Assembly: GCF_029784135.1 (NCBI RefSeq)
Contig: NC_073744.1
Span: 105,481,266 to 105,545,265 of the forward strand
Direction of reading: 5' to 3'
DNA length: 64,000 nucleotides
Source of the DNA: Toxorhynchites rutilus septentrionalis
Taxonomy: Eukaryota > Arthropoda > Insecta > Diptera > Culicidae
How positions within the stretch are numbered: position 1 is the stretch's first letter; each line of letters starts with the position of its first letter. This document shows positions 1 through 12,308 of this stretch, one piece after another. Made by a program: the position numbers and the translations under genes. A model generated the notes under the pieces. It did no database searches and was not told the DNA's origin. It saw nothing but the letters and a program-made list of their open reading frames with translations.

Positions 1-131
1 TCAGCTTTGTTCGAATAATGACCAATGTTGGATGGCGTCGGTGACAACATTGCAATGGCGATATCACGTTGAATATCCTATTCACAAGTATGCAGGAATG
101 GCGTCGGTGCCATTTGCAGCGGCTTCACCGG

Positions 132-407
132 TGTAGGGTTTTACAACCAGTATTTTTATTTAATTATACTTTATTTTATTTTAACTGAAAGTCACTCTTT
201 ATCACTGCACACCGTGTCCATCCGTGTTGCTCCGTAGCTTTCAACGTACTCCTCTCTCGCCTCGTTGATTTCCTTCATTCTCAGCCAGGTTGCCAGCTAT
301 TCCCCTCAGTCTATCTGTCATACAAGATCTGTAAAATATATAGGTAAGTATATTCCAATATAAACAAATCCTTAATGTAAGGTAAGATTCCAACACTGAA
401 CCCTACA
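132..407 (-). repeat. 3' LTR of truncated Ty3/gypsy element
   Basis: Read on the minus strand, this 276-bp segment starts TGTAGGG and ends CCCTACA, a short terminal inverted repeat with the usual TG...CA ends. It lies just downstream of the integrase-coding end of the pol remnant. A purine-rich stretch (minus TGAAAGGTAGGGA, 408-420) sits directly before it, where a polypurine tract is expected. The partner 5' LTR is not in the window, so the boundary rests on the terminal repeat and the tract position, not on an LTR pair. Confidence 0.6.
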
Positions 408-446
408 TCCCTACCTTTCATTAAAATGGACAGTAACAAAAGGATG

Positions 447-3025
447 TTAGTACGCTACATAATCCTCAAACCGACTCGGCTCTGCTCTTAGCCTCTTTGA
501 TCGCTCCTTTGTAGAGATTTCCAGTAGAGGGGGCGCAGATTCCGTTGTGGTTGGGTTTATATCCATTACGTTCTGGTTTTCCACATTTTCATCAAGATTA
601 TCGCTTTCGAAAGTATTCCGTGATATTCGTTTCAAATGAGCTACGCTTCTTCTAAATTCTTTCCCTGATGACTCTGAACGAATTGTAACATCTGTTCCAT
701 TCTTTTTAATTACGATGTATTCTTCAGGGGAAAAATCAGAGCTCAGTTTGTTCTCTTTTATGGTACGTTTCGCTAATACACGATCACCGATCTCGATGCT
801 ACTGGATCTTGCTTTCCGTCGACAGTCGGTATACACTCTCCCCTTTTCCTTCTGAATCCTATCGTAATCTCTCACTTCCTCATCATTACTGACTGCAGCA
901 GGAATACATGGTAACTTGGTGCGTAAACGCCGACCGAACATCAACTCTGCTGGAGATTTTCCTGTCGTAGGATGTACTGCTGAGTGATATGTAAGTAGAT
1001 ATTGATGTAATTCTCTTCGCCAATTATGTCCCAATTCTTGCGCAATCCGAAGCCGTTTCAAGATAGACCGATTCTGGCGTTCTACCTCCCCATTCATTTG
1101 GGGCCAGTAAGGAATACAATTCTCCAGATCAATACCTTGTTCCTCACAAAATGCTTTAAATTCTTCTGATGAAAATTGCGGTCCGTTATCTGCACGAAGC
1201 GAATCAGGTAATCCATATCGTGAAAAAATTGTCAAGAGTTCATCAATTGTGGATGCCGTGGTCATATCACGCATTTCAATAACTTCTAAATACCTAGTGT
1301 AATAGTCAATGCATACAAGTAGATTCTTCCCATCAGGAAGCGGTCCCAAAAAGTCGATCGCAATTTTCTCCCATGGCCGAGAAGGAAGTTCTTTGCGGAT
1401 AATTGGTTCTGGTGGTTTTGGTGCAGACACTAACGTACATCCACGACATGCTTTAACAAATTGTTCTATGTGCTGGTCCATTTTTGGCCACTAAACATTG
1501 GCACGCAAATGCCCTTTCATCATCCTAATCCCCGGATGACCCTCGTGAGCTAGGTTTAATACTCGTTGCTGAAGACCGTGGGGGATTATGATACGATCAC
1601 CTCTGAGCAAGACATTGTTGATGGAACATAACTCTGATGATATCACCCTGTAGCTCAAGGGAAGTTCATTAGTTGTGCCTGAATTCAACGCCTCAATAAC
1701 CTGGCGTATAATTTCATCCTCTCTACTAACGCTTTCGATTTCTTCCCACTTCAAAGCAACCGTTGATGCTCCAGCTATAACTAGTACTAGTACTACAAGT
1801 TCCTCTGCTTCATCGAATGGTTTTGGAGCGTTGGTAGAAAGTCGCGATAGGACATCAGCAATATTAGATTGTCCAGGGATGTGAATTATCTTGTATGTAA
1901 AACTCTGAAGGCGTAGAACCCATCGTTCAATCCGTGCACAAGGTCGAGAAGCTGGGGCGAACAGGAACGTAAGAGCTTTACAATCGGTGAGCAGACTGAA
2001 CTCTCTACCTATGAGATAGACTTGAAACTTCTCCACACTCCATACTAGAGATAGAGCCTCCTTTTCAGTCTGGCAGTATCTTTTCTCGGTATCTGTGAGA
2101 GATTTTGAAGCGTAACACACAACTCTTGTGTCCCCATGATCATTTGTTTGAATTAATACTGCACCTAAAGCGACAGGACTGGCGTCCGCAAACAACGAAG
2201 TGTTATCTTTTGCTCTGAAGAATCCCAAGCAACTAGCTTCCGACAAAGAAGATTTAATAGCAGTGAACGCAATCTCTTCTGCTTCACCCCATCGAAACTT
2301 GTTTCCTTTTTGTATCAATCTTCTCAAAGGTTCATCTATTTCTGCTAAGTTAGGTATGAATTTGCCCATATAGTTAGCCAGCCCTAAAAACTTCGAACTT
2401 CACTCTCGTTTGTTGGACGACGAAAATCTAACACAGCATCACGTTTGATATCTGAAGGCATGATACCATCCGAACATATTTTGTATCCCAAAAATTCAAA
2501 TTCGGTAACACGGATTTTGCATTTTTCCCAATTGAGTACTACTCCTCTGTTCTTGAATCTTCGAAGAACTTTGTTCAACCGTTGATCATGCTGTTCTATA
2601 GTGCTGCCCTCGACACCTACATCATCAAGGTACCAGTAGGCGCCCTCACAGTCTGCCAATATTTCGTCCATCGTACGCTGAAAAATTTCAGGCGCCGGAA
2701 TTAAACCAAACGGAAGACGTTTGAATCGGTAGAGTCCTCGATGAGAGATGAACGTCATAATATCCTTCGTTTTATCATCAAGTTCCAGTAGGAAAAATGC
2801 ATCCATGACATCCAAAATACTCCAAATTTTTCCTCTACCAATCCTTGCTAGAACGTCTTCAATTATTGGCATAGGATGACGTTTCCGGATAACCGCCTGA
2901 TTCACGCGTCGCAAATCCACGCAAAGCCTAATCGAACCATTGGTCTTATTTACCACTACTAGGGGTGACACCCACGTTGCTGGGCCTTTTTTCTCTTCGA
3001 TGATGTCTCGTTTTCGTTCGATTTT
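447..3025 (-). pseudogene. pol: Ty3/gypsy pol remnant (RT-RNase H-integrase)
   Basis: Reading from 3025 down: RT fingers and palm with an LCVDLRRVN motif and the active-site box YLDDV (about 2630). RNase H follows, with LFADASPVALGAV and TEKEALSLVWSVEKF. Then comes a zinc-binding HHCC region and the integrase core with the D,D,E triad (IDFLGPLP, ADNGPQF, NGEVERQNR), ending at 447. It would replicate and integrate the element. Two lesions are visible: a lost T in a T-run near 2388 shifts frame between RT and RNase H, and an in-frame TAG at 1491-1493 interrupts the zinc region. No start is present because the 5' end is lost. The proteins resemble those annotated as K02A2.6-like in insects. Confidence 0.9.
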
Positions 3026-3954
3026 TTTTTTTCCAAAATATATATTTTATTAAGGCTCATATGGCGTCAGCCTAACGGGGCCGGGAGTTCAATATTTTGA
3101 CAATGTTTGCTTAGACTATGTTAGTAATATGTAACCGATTACTCGCGGTTGACTCGAGGTTAGTATTACAAGTGTTCTCATAATTGGTATGTCGCAGTCT
3201 TCGATGCTCTATACGTGTGCCCGACACGGGATACTTCCTATTGGGATGCAGCTGACCATTAATCAGCAACGCCCCCCTAGTCTGTACCCCATATCTAGCG
3301 TGGTGCGTCTTCTCGACTCGAGGAATCCAGGATAGAATGGTCGCTAGCCGGCGCAATCATCAGCTCGTGTAGAGTTGTCATGAGCGGTACAACCTTTGGC
3401 TCTTGTTGAATCATCAGTGGACTGCACAACCTTTGGCCCGTGTATCTGTAAAGAGTGTGTGTATGTATTGCCGCAACTAAGTAAAAGTTTATAGATCGGA
3501 TAGGATGGATATGAAACAGGGACACAACGAAGGAAACATCATTAAACGTTGACATCGGCGTTTCTGAGGAACAGGTATAGATGAAGCAGAAGATCAGGAT
3601 CCCGGCTACCTAAGATATCCCGGACGGGGATATCCGATTGTCTGCCTTTTGCTCTCAGTGCTCTAGAGAGCTGAGAGCGAGCAGCATGGAACCGGATACA
3701 CGACCAGACAACATGCTCGATGTCGTGGTAGCCATCGCCACAATCACAAAGATTGTTTGCTGCGAGCCCGATGCGATAGAGATGCGCGTTTAGGTTGTAA
3801 TGATTGGACATAAGCCGAGATATCACGCGAATGAAATCACGACCTACATTCAATCCCTTGAACCATGCACTCGTCGAGACCTTAGGGATAATCGTGTGTA
3901 ACCAACGACCGAACTCATCTTCACTCCACATGCGCTGCCAACTAACGAGTGTGT
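3026..3954 (-). mobile_element. 5'-truncated LINE A copy
   Basis: A T-run at 3026-3037 followed by CCAAAATATATATTTTATTA is the minus-strand poly(A) end seen in three other LINE A copies here (14368, 37302, 52092). The body is the family 3' UTR plus the last ~135 codons of ORF2 (3542-3954). These encode the RNase H-distal tail with a cysteine/histidine cluster (CDCGDGYHDIEHVVWSC) and end in NADVNV-stop. The 5' break is at 3954. It is a dead-on-arrival insertion into the Ty3 element; I see no clear target duplication. Confidence 0.9.
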
Positions 3955-3956
3955 AT

Positions 3957-5922
3957 GGTCACAGTGTTACATGGATAGAAAACATTCAATTAAACTCATT
4001 CACATGAATATATTTTGAAAATTCCCAGAGGAACTGGCAGATTATTTTCAGTAACGATTAGTTAGTTTCAGTAACGATTAGATATATCCACATTTTCCTC
4101 GATACTGGAATGCCAATTCGATAACCACCTGTTAATAGCACTTGATTGAAACATATTTGGTCACAGTGTTACATGAATAGAAAACATTCAATTAAACTCT
4201 TTCACATGAATATATTTTGAAAATTCCCAGAGGAACTGGCAGATTACTTTCAGTAACGATTAGTTATTTCCACATTTTCCTCGATACTGGAAGCCCACCA
4301 GTGGTTAATGCCAACTCGATAACCACCTGTTAATAGCACTTGATTGAAACATATTTGGTCACAGTGTAACATGGATAGAAAACATTCAATTAAACTCTTT
4401 CACATGAATATATTTTGAAAATTCCCAAAGGAACTGGCAGATTATTTTCAGTAACGATTAGATATTTCCACATTTTCCTCGATACTGGAAGCCCACCAGT
4501 GGTTAATGCCAACTCGATAACCACCTGTTAATAGCACTTGATTGAAACATATTTGGTCACAGTGTAACATGGAAAGAAAACATCCAAATAAACTCTTTCA
4601 CATGAATATATTTTGAAAATTCCCAAAGGAACTGGCAGATTATTTTCAGTAACGATTAGATATTTCCACATTTTCCTCGATACTGGAAGCCCACCAGTGG
4701 TTAATGCCAACTCGATAACCACCTGTTAATAGCACTTGATTGAAACATATTTGGTCACAGTGTTACATGGATAGAAAACATTCAATTAAATTCTTTCACA
4801 TGAATATATTTTGAAAATTCCCAGAGGAACTGGCAGATTATTTTCAGTAACGATTAGTTATTTCCACATTTTCCTCGATACTGGAAGCCCACCAGTGGTT
4901 AATGCCAACTCGATAACCACCTGTTAATAGCACTTGATTGAAACATATTTGGTCACAGTGTTACATGGATAGAAAACATTCAATTAAATTCTTTCACATG
5001 AATATATTTTGAAAATTCCCAGAGGAGCTGGCAGATTATTTTCAGTAACGATTAGTTATTTCCACATTTTCCTCGATACTGGAAGCCCACCAGTGGTTAA
5101 TGCCAACTCGATAACCACCTGTTAATAGCACTTGATTGAAACATATTTGGTCACAGTGTTACATGGATAGAAAACATTCAATTAAACTCTTTCACATGAA
5201 TATATTTTGAAAATTCCCAGAGGAACTGGCAGATTATTTTCAATAACGATTAGATATTTCCACATTTTCCTCGATACTGGAAGCCCACCAGTGGTTAATG
5301 CCAACTCGATAACCACCTGTTAATAGCACTTGATTGAAACATATTTGGTCACAGTGTTACATGGATAGAAAACATTCAATTAAACTCTTTCACATGAATA
5401 TATTTTGAAAATTCCCAGAGGAACTGGCAGATTATTTTCAGTAACGATTAGATATTTCCACATTTTCCTCGATACTGGAAGCCCACCAGTGGTTAATGCC
5501 AACTCGATAACCACCTGTTAATAGCACTTGATTGAAACATATTTGGTCACAGTGTTACATGGATAGAAAACATTCAATTAAACTCTTTCACATGAATATA
5601 TTTTGAAAATTCCCAGAGGAACTGGCAGATTATTTTCAGTAACGATTAGATATTTCCACATTTTCCTCGATACTGGAAGCCCACCAGTGATTAATGCCAA
5701 CTCGATAACCACCTGTTAATAGCACTTGATTGAAACATATTTGGTCACAGTGTTACATGGATAGAAAACATTCAATTAAATTCTTTCACATGAATATATT
5801 TTGAAAATTCCCAGAGGAACTGGCAGATTATTTTCAGTAACGATTAGTTATTTCCACATTTTCCTCGATACTGGAAGCCCACCAGTGGTTAATACCAACT
5901 CGATAACCACCTGTTAATAGCC
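3957..5922. repeat. 198-bp tandem repeat array, ten copies
   Basis: The anchor GGTCACAGTGT recurs at 3957, 4159, 4357, 4555, 4753, 4951, 5149, 5347, 5545 and 5743. That is a constant 198-bp period except for the first, 202-bp unit. Units differ by only a few bases, such as TTAGTTATT versus TTAGATATT. The first unit lacks the block around GAAGCCCACCAGTGG and has a small internal duplication. The unit has no conserved long reading frame. Single diverged relatives occur at about 45380-45480, 46220-46330 and 49500-49620 inside the H3-carrying element, so the array is an internal expansion of one module of that repeat family. Confidence 0.95.
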
Positions 5923-6397
5923 GCGCGTGTATGTGTGTGTAGCGATGTCTTCCCAGGGAACCGTTTGTGGCATCACTCTCCTCCTGATAGATTCCCTTCT
6001 GGGCTAGGGTGCACAAACAGGCTCTTGGTGACACCGTTCATCCGCGCTTTCATGATAAATAAAGAGCTTCACCGCAACAGCAACAACATGCTCCAATCGC
6101 TGTTCAATTAGAACTGAGTGGATTTCCGAGCGCCGCTCGCTTATATACCGATTGGTGATTTCAATAGCCTGTTTTGAAAGCAATTTTAAGACTATTGAAA
6201 CAAGTTTTTGGATCAAAAAGTAACAAGTATATAACGCGTAGACATTTTATCTTTCGAATGAAGTGTTTATCATACCATTTCGTTCAGTTGTTTAGGAGCT
6301 ATTAACGCTCAAAATCTCGGTCTCCGGCGTAGCGCTTTCGTTTTCGAAACTTTGATTTTACACCCCGGTATAGAAATGAAAGACGTAGTCCTACGTC
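5923..6397. mobile_element. Right end of histone-associated repeat family
   Basis: This segment is closely matched by 49628-50118. Both run from a GCGCGTGTATGTGTG stretch through a shared ~450 bp to the terminal GACGTAGTCCTACGTC (here 6382-6397). On the minus strand there is a promoter-like arrangement: ACCAAT (complement of 6150-6155) then GGTATATAAG (6140-6149). A transcript from it would run toward the tandem array. The downstream coding cargo is too decayed to name. The left end of this copy is not recognisable beyond the array. Confidence 0.6.
6140..6155 (-). promoter_or_regulatory. CCAAT + TATA promoter-like cluster
   Basis: On the minus strand ACCAATCGG is followed immediately by TATATAAGCGAG. 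The same arrangement, minus the CCAAT, is at about 49860 in the paralogous copy. The layout resembles promoters of replication-dependent histone genes carried by related repeats in this window. Function is inferred only. Confidence 0.35.
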
Positions 6398-6600
6398 AAA
6401 AGAGTTTACGAAATACAGTTCAATGCTTTCTAAAATAATATCAAAAATAATAATAAAACACAAATTGATTTTTTCATAATTTGTTTGCCAGTATATGATG
6501 AGTATGTGAATTTGGCAGTTGTTCTGAACTTATTTATGGTTGGGGACTTTCCCGATTATTCAATATTCATCAATTTTGAAATTCTTCTAGATTGAAAGTA

Positions 6601-6827
6601 CAGTAATTTACATTTAGCTCGACATTCAGCTAATTGGACGGACCTGTAATGCGACATATTTAGTTGGACATTTTTGTAAACATAAAGTTCGAGGTCCAAA
6701 TTATGACCCCACATCGAAAGTCGACACTGTACCACTGTCATCGCAAATGTTCAATTACAGGTTAAAATCGCCTCCAATGCGACACTGAGTGGTATTTCGG
6801 CACGTCGCATTAAATGTAATGAAATTG
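6601..6827. mobile_element. TA-flanked MITE (family shared with 17711)
   Basis: A 227-bp segment bounded by TA on both sides begins CAGTAATTTACATT. It contains blocks such as CTAATTGGACGGACCTGTAA and GCCTCCAATGCGACACT that reappear, inverted, in the 230-bp element at 17711-17940. There is no coding capacity. The TA target and CAGT start suggest a Tc1/mariner-type non-autonomous element. The right boundary comes from aligning the two copies by eye. Confidence 0.6.
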
Positions 6828-7195
6828 TAAATGTAAATGAAATGAAATGAAATACAGTTTGAATAGATAATAAAATATAGTGGTTTTGAATTTAATGGTA
6901 TATAGTTGAGCTGAAAAATGGAGAGGTTTATTTAATGAATTTATCCTCCTTGGTGAGTGTGGCTGTAGAAATAGGAAGTTGATTAAAGTATAATGTAATG
7001 AATAGAAGATAGATGTGGGTATGAAAGTATATATTATATTATTTGTTATTTATTATTATTGAATGCGTGTATATACATGTATGAATTCCTTCCTTCCGAC
7101 CCGTACATACATGTGTATACACACATAAACACGCATACATGACTGTGAAGTGGCGAACTTTAATAAGCAATTTCCAAGGTATTTAGTATTTCGAT

Positions 7196-10100
7196 TTAGA
7201 TTTTACCAAAGAAGTCGGTTTCTTTCAGAAACGCAATTAAATTGGTTTCTTGGGTCTCGTCTCTACTGAGGATATCTCGGAGACTCTGACCTATGTTGTG
7301 TCGGACTCGAGCATCTTTGGTATGTTGACATTCAAGTAAAAGATGGCTAACGGAAACCGGAGCTTCGTTGCAAGCACATTGGGGTTTTTCGGCTCTGCAG
7401 AACAAGTGTGAGTGGGTAAAGTTAGTGTGCCCAATTCGAAGACGGGTAAGGACTTGCCTTTCCCTACTATTGAGACGGTCCTCCCAAGGGAGAGTGGAAT
7501 TTTTAATTTTATGAAGATGAGTGGGACGGCTGTTTATCCAACCTATGTCCCAACTTTCACGGACTTGCTGTTTTACCCAGCGGACAATGTCAGATGGAGG
7601 ACAGGGCATGTCTGGGGGTTCTATTTTGCTGCCCTTGCCGGCCAGTATGTCGGCGGCTGTGTTTCCGCGTATTCCTGAGTGACCAGGAACCCAGCAGAAG
7701 GAGATGTTTTTATTTGAAGCAGCCTCTTCTGTTTGCTTAATCCATGGGTGTTTGCTGTTTCCACTTAGAAGATCGTGGAGACAGCTAGCTGAGTCTGAGA
7801 ATATTGTGGTAGGAAGAAAATCATGGGTGCATTCTTGGGTAGCTATTAAAAGGGCGAAAGCTTCCGCACTGAAGATGGAGCATTGCGGTGGAAGAGAAAA
7901 GCTACCTATGTATCTACTCTCAAAAATTCCACATCCAACTCCATCGGCATTGACTGAACCATCTGTGTATACCTGGTGATTAATTTGAAATCCAATGAGG
8001 TTATTGAAGCAGGCTTTGACTTTTGGAGAAGGGTCTACCGCCCGAACTGCCTTGAGAAGTTCAAGGTTAATGTTCGGCGGTTTGACGTTCCAATTTCTTC
8101 CCGTCGCAGATGAACGTTCACATATATCGGGAAGATCTTTGTTCGTGAGATTTTTGAACCATGTTTTAGCCCTATGTATTAATGGGACATTGTGGTCGCT
8201 TTCGGGGAGTGACAAGTGACGGATGGCTTTATTGGTGATGGCTTTTGTTACCAGGTGGGTGAAGGGAAGTTGCCCCCTTTCTGCCATTACAGCAAGAGTA
8301 GCACTGGACGGAAAAGCGCCAATTGCGAGCCTAATTGCTTTATTGTAAATTGGTTGAATGGTGTTTAACACCCTGTCCCCTCCACGGCTGAAGGTGCCTA
8401 TTCCGTAAAGGATTTGTAGGACCAACCAAACATTTACAACATTTAGCAGCGTCTTTCTATGACCAGAGGCTAGGTTGCCTGCGATAGCCTTGATGATGTT
8501 CAGTTTCTTTCTGGTGGCTATTTTGGTCTTTTGGGAATGTGATAGGAAGTTGAGTTTCTTGTCGAAAGTAACCCCTAGTATTTTCAATGTCCTCATTGTA
8601 GGGATCGGGATTTTGTTGAGCTGAAGATAGGTTCTCCTTCTGAGAGCTTTTCCGATATGTATGTGTTTGGATTTCTCCGGGGAAATTTTAAAACCTGTTT
8701 TTAGAGCCCAGTTTTGGATGGAGTCTAAGGTTTTTTGAAACCTCTTTCTCTGAATTAAGCCGAAGCAGCTCGTAGAGATAAGAGTGATGTCATCTGCATA
8801 GACTATGATGTTTATATGGTCCGGGATAATCTCGAATAGAGATTGCATGGCAATGTTGAAGAGGGTTGGTGAAAGTGCTGAGCCTTGTGGGAAGCCGTTT
8901 TCTGGGATTTTTAGAGAAGATTGGTGGTTGTTAATAACGGTTTTGAAAGACCGGTTTTCTAGAAAACTTTTAATGAAGAGACCTAATCTCCCACGAATCC
9001 CCCAGTCGAAAAGGCTTTTCAGCACTGGGTACCTCCATGCCCGATCGAAGGCCTTGGATAAATCCAGGGAAACAATATCAATGTGATGTGATTTTTCAGT
9101 TGCGTCGTCTAGGATTTTTTCGATTGCTACAAGGCAATCTTCTGTACCTTTTCCCGCACGGAAGGCGAATTGTCTGGGATCAATCAGCTTATTTGACTCT
9201 AGAAAAGTCGTTAAGCATCGATTGATCATTTTTTCCATGACTTTCCCAACACAACTTAGGAGAGTGATGGGGCGGAAATTGTCAAGAAGATGATGTCTGG
9301 TTTCGGGATACAGATCATTAAACCCTCTTTCCAGCAACTGGGGAGGGTTCCACTGTCCCAGACTTTGTTGAGGAGCTTCAGAAGTGCTTTTTTCCCGAGA
9401 TGGGGTAGATTCTTAAGCATAGGGTAGCTGATGTCATCAGGTCCTGTGGATCCTTGTTTGACTTTGTTCAGTACCCAATCGAGCTCTTTGAGGGAGAGGT
9501 TTTTGTTGAAGTCAAATTCCACATCGGTATGAAAATCGATGGGAATTCTTTCGCATTCCGTTTTGTGGGTTAGAAAGGTTTGGTCGTAGTTTTGATTGGA
9601 GGAGGCGGAAGCAAAGAAATCTCCAAACGCCTCGGCGATGATTTTCCGGTCATTGGTGTATTGACCGTTAATTAGAAGATTATATTCTTTGCTTCTTTTC
9701 TCTCCATGAAGCCGGCCAATCTTACTCCATAACTCCTTTGGTGACGCGTTGGGATTAATTTCGCTGACGAATTTAACCCAACTGTTGTGCTTGGCTGTGT
9801 TGATAGCAGTCTTAGCTTCTTTGCGAGCCCTTTGGAACTCTGTAAGCAGAGTGGGTCTCAGTGGGCTGTCCGGATGGGCCTTTCTTAATTTGCGTAGGGC
9901 CTTACGTCGACCTTTGATCGCTGCCTTCAGCTCAGGCGACCACCATGGGACACATTTCCTGTCAGGGATGCCACTGGTTCTGGGGATGTGCACCATTGCA
10001 ACTTCTAGGACAACTTTGGAGAATTCCTCGGCTGTCCAATCTCGTTTAGCGGAGAGGCGGTTTTCAATGTCAAACTGATAGCCAGCCCAGTCAGCGTATT

Positions 10101-10825
10101 CAAATTTCCATCTTGGCCTTGTTGAAAACTCTGGAGAAGTTTGGCCGAAGGAAGTGAAGATTGGAAAATGATCGCTTCCGCAAGTATCATCGTGGATGTT
10201 CCAAGAAAGTTTTGAAGATAGTTTGTCTGATACTATAGTGAGATCGATGGCTGAAGTAGTACCAGAATAATGGATTCTGGTGTGTTGGCCGTTGTTAAGA
10301 AGGAGAAGAGAATGGTCGGATATGAAATCCTCAATGATGGATCCTTTTCGATCGAGGTATGCACCTCCCCAGGCGTATGAGTGGGCGTTGAAATCACCCA
10401 TAAGCATGATTGGGGCGGGAAGTTGGGCGAACAGATGGTTCAGTTGTCCGCGTAGAGTGTTCGGATCGGAATCATTAGTGATCTAGATGCTAACGACGGT
10501 GATTGGAAAGGGGTGTTTAATGCGCACTACCACTGCCTGAAGATCAGTGGTAATGGGAAGAAGATCATGTGGAGTGCCATCCTTGATTGCGATTGCAACT
10601 CCGTGTTTTGAGTGGTTGGGACCCTCTTTGAAATTTGTGATATATTTTGAGATGAAGTGTTTATTGAAGTTGTTTGGTGTCATAGTTTCTTGAAGGGCTA
10701 TGACTGTGGGATTAGAGTTCGAAATAAGCATTTTCAATTCTAGAATATTTCGTCGGATACTTCTGATGTTCCATTGTATCCCGAATTTATGTGTTGGAGT
10801 GAATGTGTTGGTTTTTTTAACTCTA
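7196..10825 (-). pseudogene. LINE C ORF2: endonuclease-RT-RNase H, disabled
   Basis: Order from 10825: an apurinic-type endonuclease (TVIALQETM, LMGDFNAHSYAWGG, CGSDHFPIF), a linker, and the RT domain (FRAGKGTEDCL, LDLSKAFD, GFPQGSALSPTLFN, active site YADDITLIS near 8790). RNase H follows (YTDGSVNADG, SDSASCLHDLL, WVPGHSGIRGNTAAD), then a C-terminal C/H cluster. The product nicks DNA and reverse-transcribes the element RNA in place. Lesions: an in-frame TAG at 10483-10485 in the endonuclease, and a frameshift between 9290 and 9337 just before the FRPITLLS motif. The frame is open upstream of the first ATG (10737) to a TAA near 10830, with residues KFGIQWNIRS typical of an endonuclease start. 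Confidence 0.92.
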
Positions 10826-10871
10826 ATTCCTAAGTCTTAATTGTGTGTATGTTTGAACTATTCAAAGAGAA

Positions 10872-12308
10872 TTAGTTCGATGGTCCTTTACCCTTGGAAA
10901 GAGAAGCTTTCTTTGAGGTATTGGTGTTGTTTTTGTTTGGTGTAGAAGTCTTTGGAGTGTTTGTTGTGTTTGTGTTGTTTTTTGTTGAATGTGCGTTGCT
11001 GTTGTTGTTATTGTTGTTTTTTGTTTGATGTGTGTTGTTGTTGTTGTTGTTGTTGTTTTCTGTTGGGGTTGTATTGTTATTTGTTGTTGGTGTCTGTCTT
11101 TGTTCATTCTTAGTTCTTTTCTTGTCCTTGTTTGTTTGGGTCTCATCTTCAGATTTTTGATCTGACTCTGAGGATGATCCTTTAGTTATTTTTCTTTTGT
11201 TTTTGTTTTTGTTTGGAACATCAGACGTATCCATAGAAATGACTGATTCGCTTTCGGATTCAGTTGATGCACTACCAGTTGTTGAATCTGTCATGGTTGT
11301 ATCGAATGTAGTGTCAATTGGGGGGGTGCTTTCGCGGCTAGAAGTGGCCGAATCGGCCGAGGCGCAGTTACATTTGCAGTTGCAGCTGGGTGCTGGCTTT
11401 TGCAAGTTGGATAGTCTGTCTTGCAGAACACTTGCGAATGTTGGAGCATTGTTTTGAAGTTGCAGCTGTTCCTTTGCCTCTTTGTATGAGATTCCATTGT
11501 CGATTCTTATTCTGGTGATTTTTTTTTCGGTTTGCCATACGGGACAATTCCTACTAGAAGATGAGTGGTTCCCTTGGCAGTTGACACAAAAAGCTGAAGC
11601 ATCGCATACTTTGTTTGCGTCTGTTTGTTGTTCCGGATGTTCTTGGCCGCAGTTTCTGCAAAGCGGATTTTCGCGTTTGCATCGCTTGTTCGTATGCCCA
11701 AATTTGTAGCACTTGTAGCATTGCATGGGATTGGGATTAAAATTTCTAGTCCCGGCTCGAATGAACCCAAAGTAAATGAAATTGGGAACGACAGTTCCGC
11801 GAATGGTCAATATTAAAGTGGCCGTTGGCACAACAATGTTGTTGTCCTTTCTGGTGATGCGTTTGACGCCGATCACACCTTGAGCGGTGAGTTCTTTCAC
11901 CAGTTTGGATTCAGGAAGGTCGATAAATTCGCGGCAAGTCACAACGCATTTGCGTTGGTTTAAAGTTGGGTGGAAGATCACTTCTACAGGGGTATTATCA
12001 ATCAGTTTGGTAATCGAAAGTAACTTACCGACTGTATCCTCATCCCTGGTTGTCAAGATGTACTGGAGTTTCTTTTTATCGTCTCGCTGTGGTTTGGCGC
12101 TGTTGAATTTTTTTACAACTGCCTTGATGGTATTGCTGACTGTGAAGGGGTTTGTTGGAAGCACCTTGTCTCCTGTAGCTCTCAGAAGCAGTATCTGGAG
12201 ATTACCGTTCGAGGGGTCCGCCCATAGTGGAGCGGTGGCTTCGGTGGGCCTGTCCTCATAGATATTTGTAGCCCGGCCTCCCGGAGGCCCGGAGCTACTT
12301 GAAGCCAT
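10872..12308 (-). CDS. LINE C ORF1, Gag-like nucleic-acid binding protein
   Basis: An apparently uninterrupted 478-codon frame starting at an ATG that follows a CTTGA-rich leader. The middle holds three CCHC-type zinc knuckles in a row (CYKCYKFGHTNKRC, CRNCGQEHPEQQ..., CVNCQGNHSSSSRNC), around residues 195-260. The last 120 residues are very polar, with poly-Asn runs encoded by AAC repeats (10985-11060). ORF1 proteins of this kind coat the LINE RNA and assemble the RNP. It ends at 10872, about 45 bp before the ORF2 frame opens. As ORF2 is disabled, it survives only as a fossil or potential trans-acting protein. Confidence 0.88.
   Translation of the reverse strand: MASSSSGPPGGRATNIYEDRPTEATAPLWADPSNGNLQILLLRATGDKVLPTNPFTVSNTIKAVVKKFNSAKPQRDDKKKLQYILTTRDEDTVGKLLSITKLIDNTPVEVIFHPTLNQRKCVVTCREFIDLPESKLVKELTAQGVIGVKRITRKDNNIVVPTATLILTIRGTVVPNFIYFGFIRAGTRNFNPNPMQCYKCYKFGHTNKRCKRENPLCRNCGQEHPEQQTDANKVCDASAFCVNCQGNHSSSSRNCPVWQTEKKITRIRIDNGISYKEAKEQLQLQNNAPTFASVLQDRLSNLQKPAPSCNCKCNCASADSATSSRESTPPIDTTFDTTMTDSTTGSASTESESESVISMDTSDVPNKNKNKRKITKGSSSESDQKSEDETQTNKDKKRTKNEQRQTPTTNNNTTPTENNNNNNNNTHQTKNNNNNNSNAHSTKNNTNTTNTPKTSTPNKNNTNTSKKASLSKGKGPSN

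Larger units (their letters stand above)
132..3025 (-). mobile_element. Truncated Ty3/gypsy LTR retrotransposon
   Basis: It contains, in minus order, reverse transcriptase, RNase H, integrase and the 3' LTR, the gene order of Ty3/gypsy elements. Gag, protease and the 5' LTR are missing. The element is cut at about 3025, where the poly(A) end of a 5'-truncated LINE A copy begins. Beyond that LINE the sequence is an unrelated 198-bp tandem array, so the missing part is not simply displaced. The 131 bases before the LTR show nothing recognisable. Confidence 0.85.

Noticed and set aside
3957..5922. CRISPR-like array because of regular repeats
   Set aside because: Units are contiguous 198-bp repeats without unique spacers in eukaryotic DNA; it is a tandem repeat.
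7412..8219. Several plus-strand open frames of 70-90 codons
   Set aside because: They lie opposite the RT/RNase H coding sequence of LINE C and have no own motifs.
10862..11146. 94-codon Thr/Gln-rich frame
   Set aside because: An alternative reading of the AAC repeat that encodes poly-Asn in LINE C ORF1.
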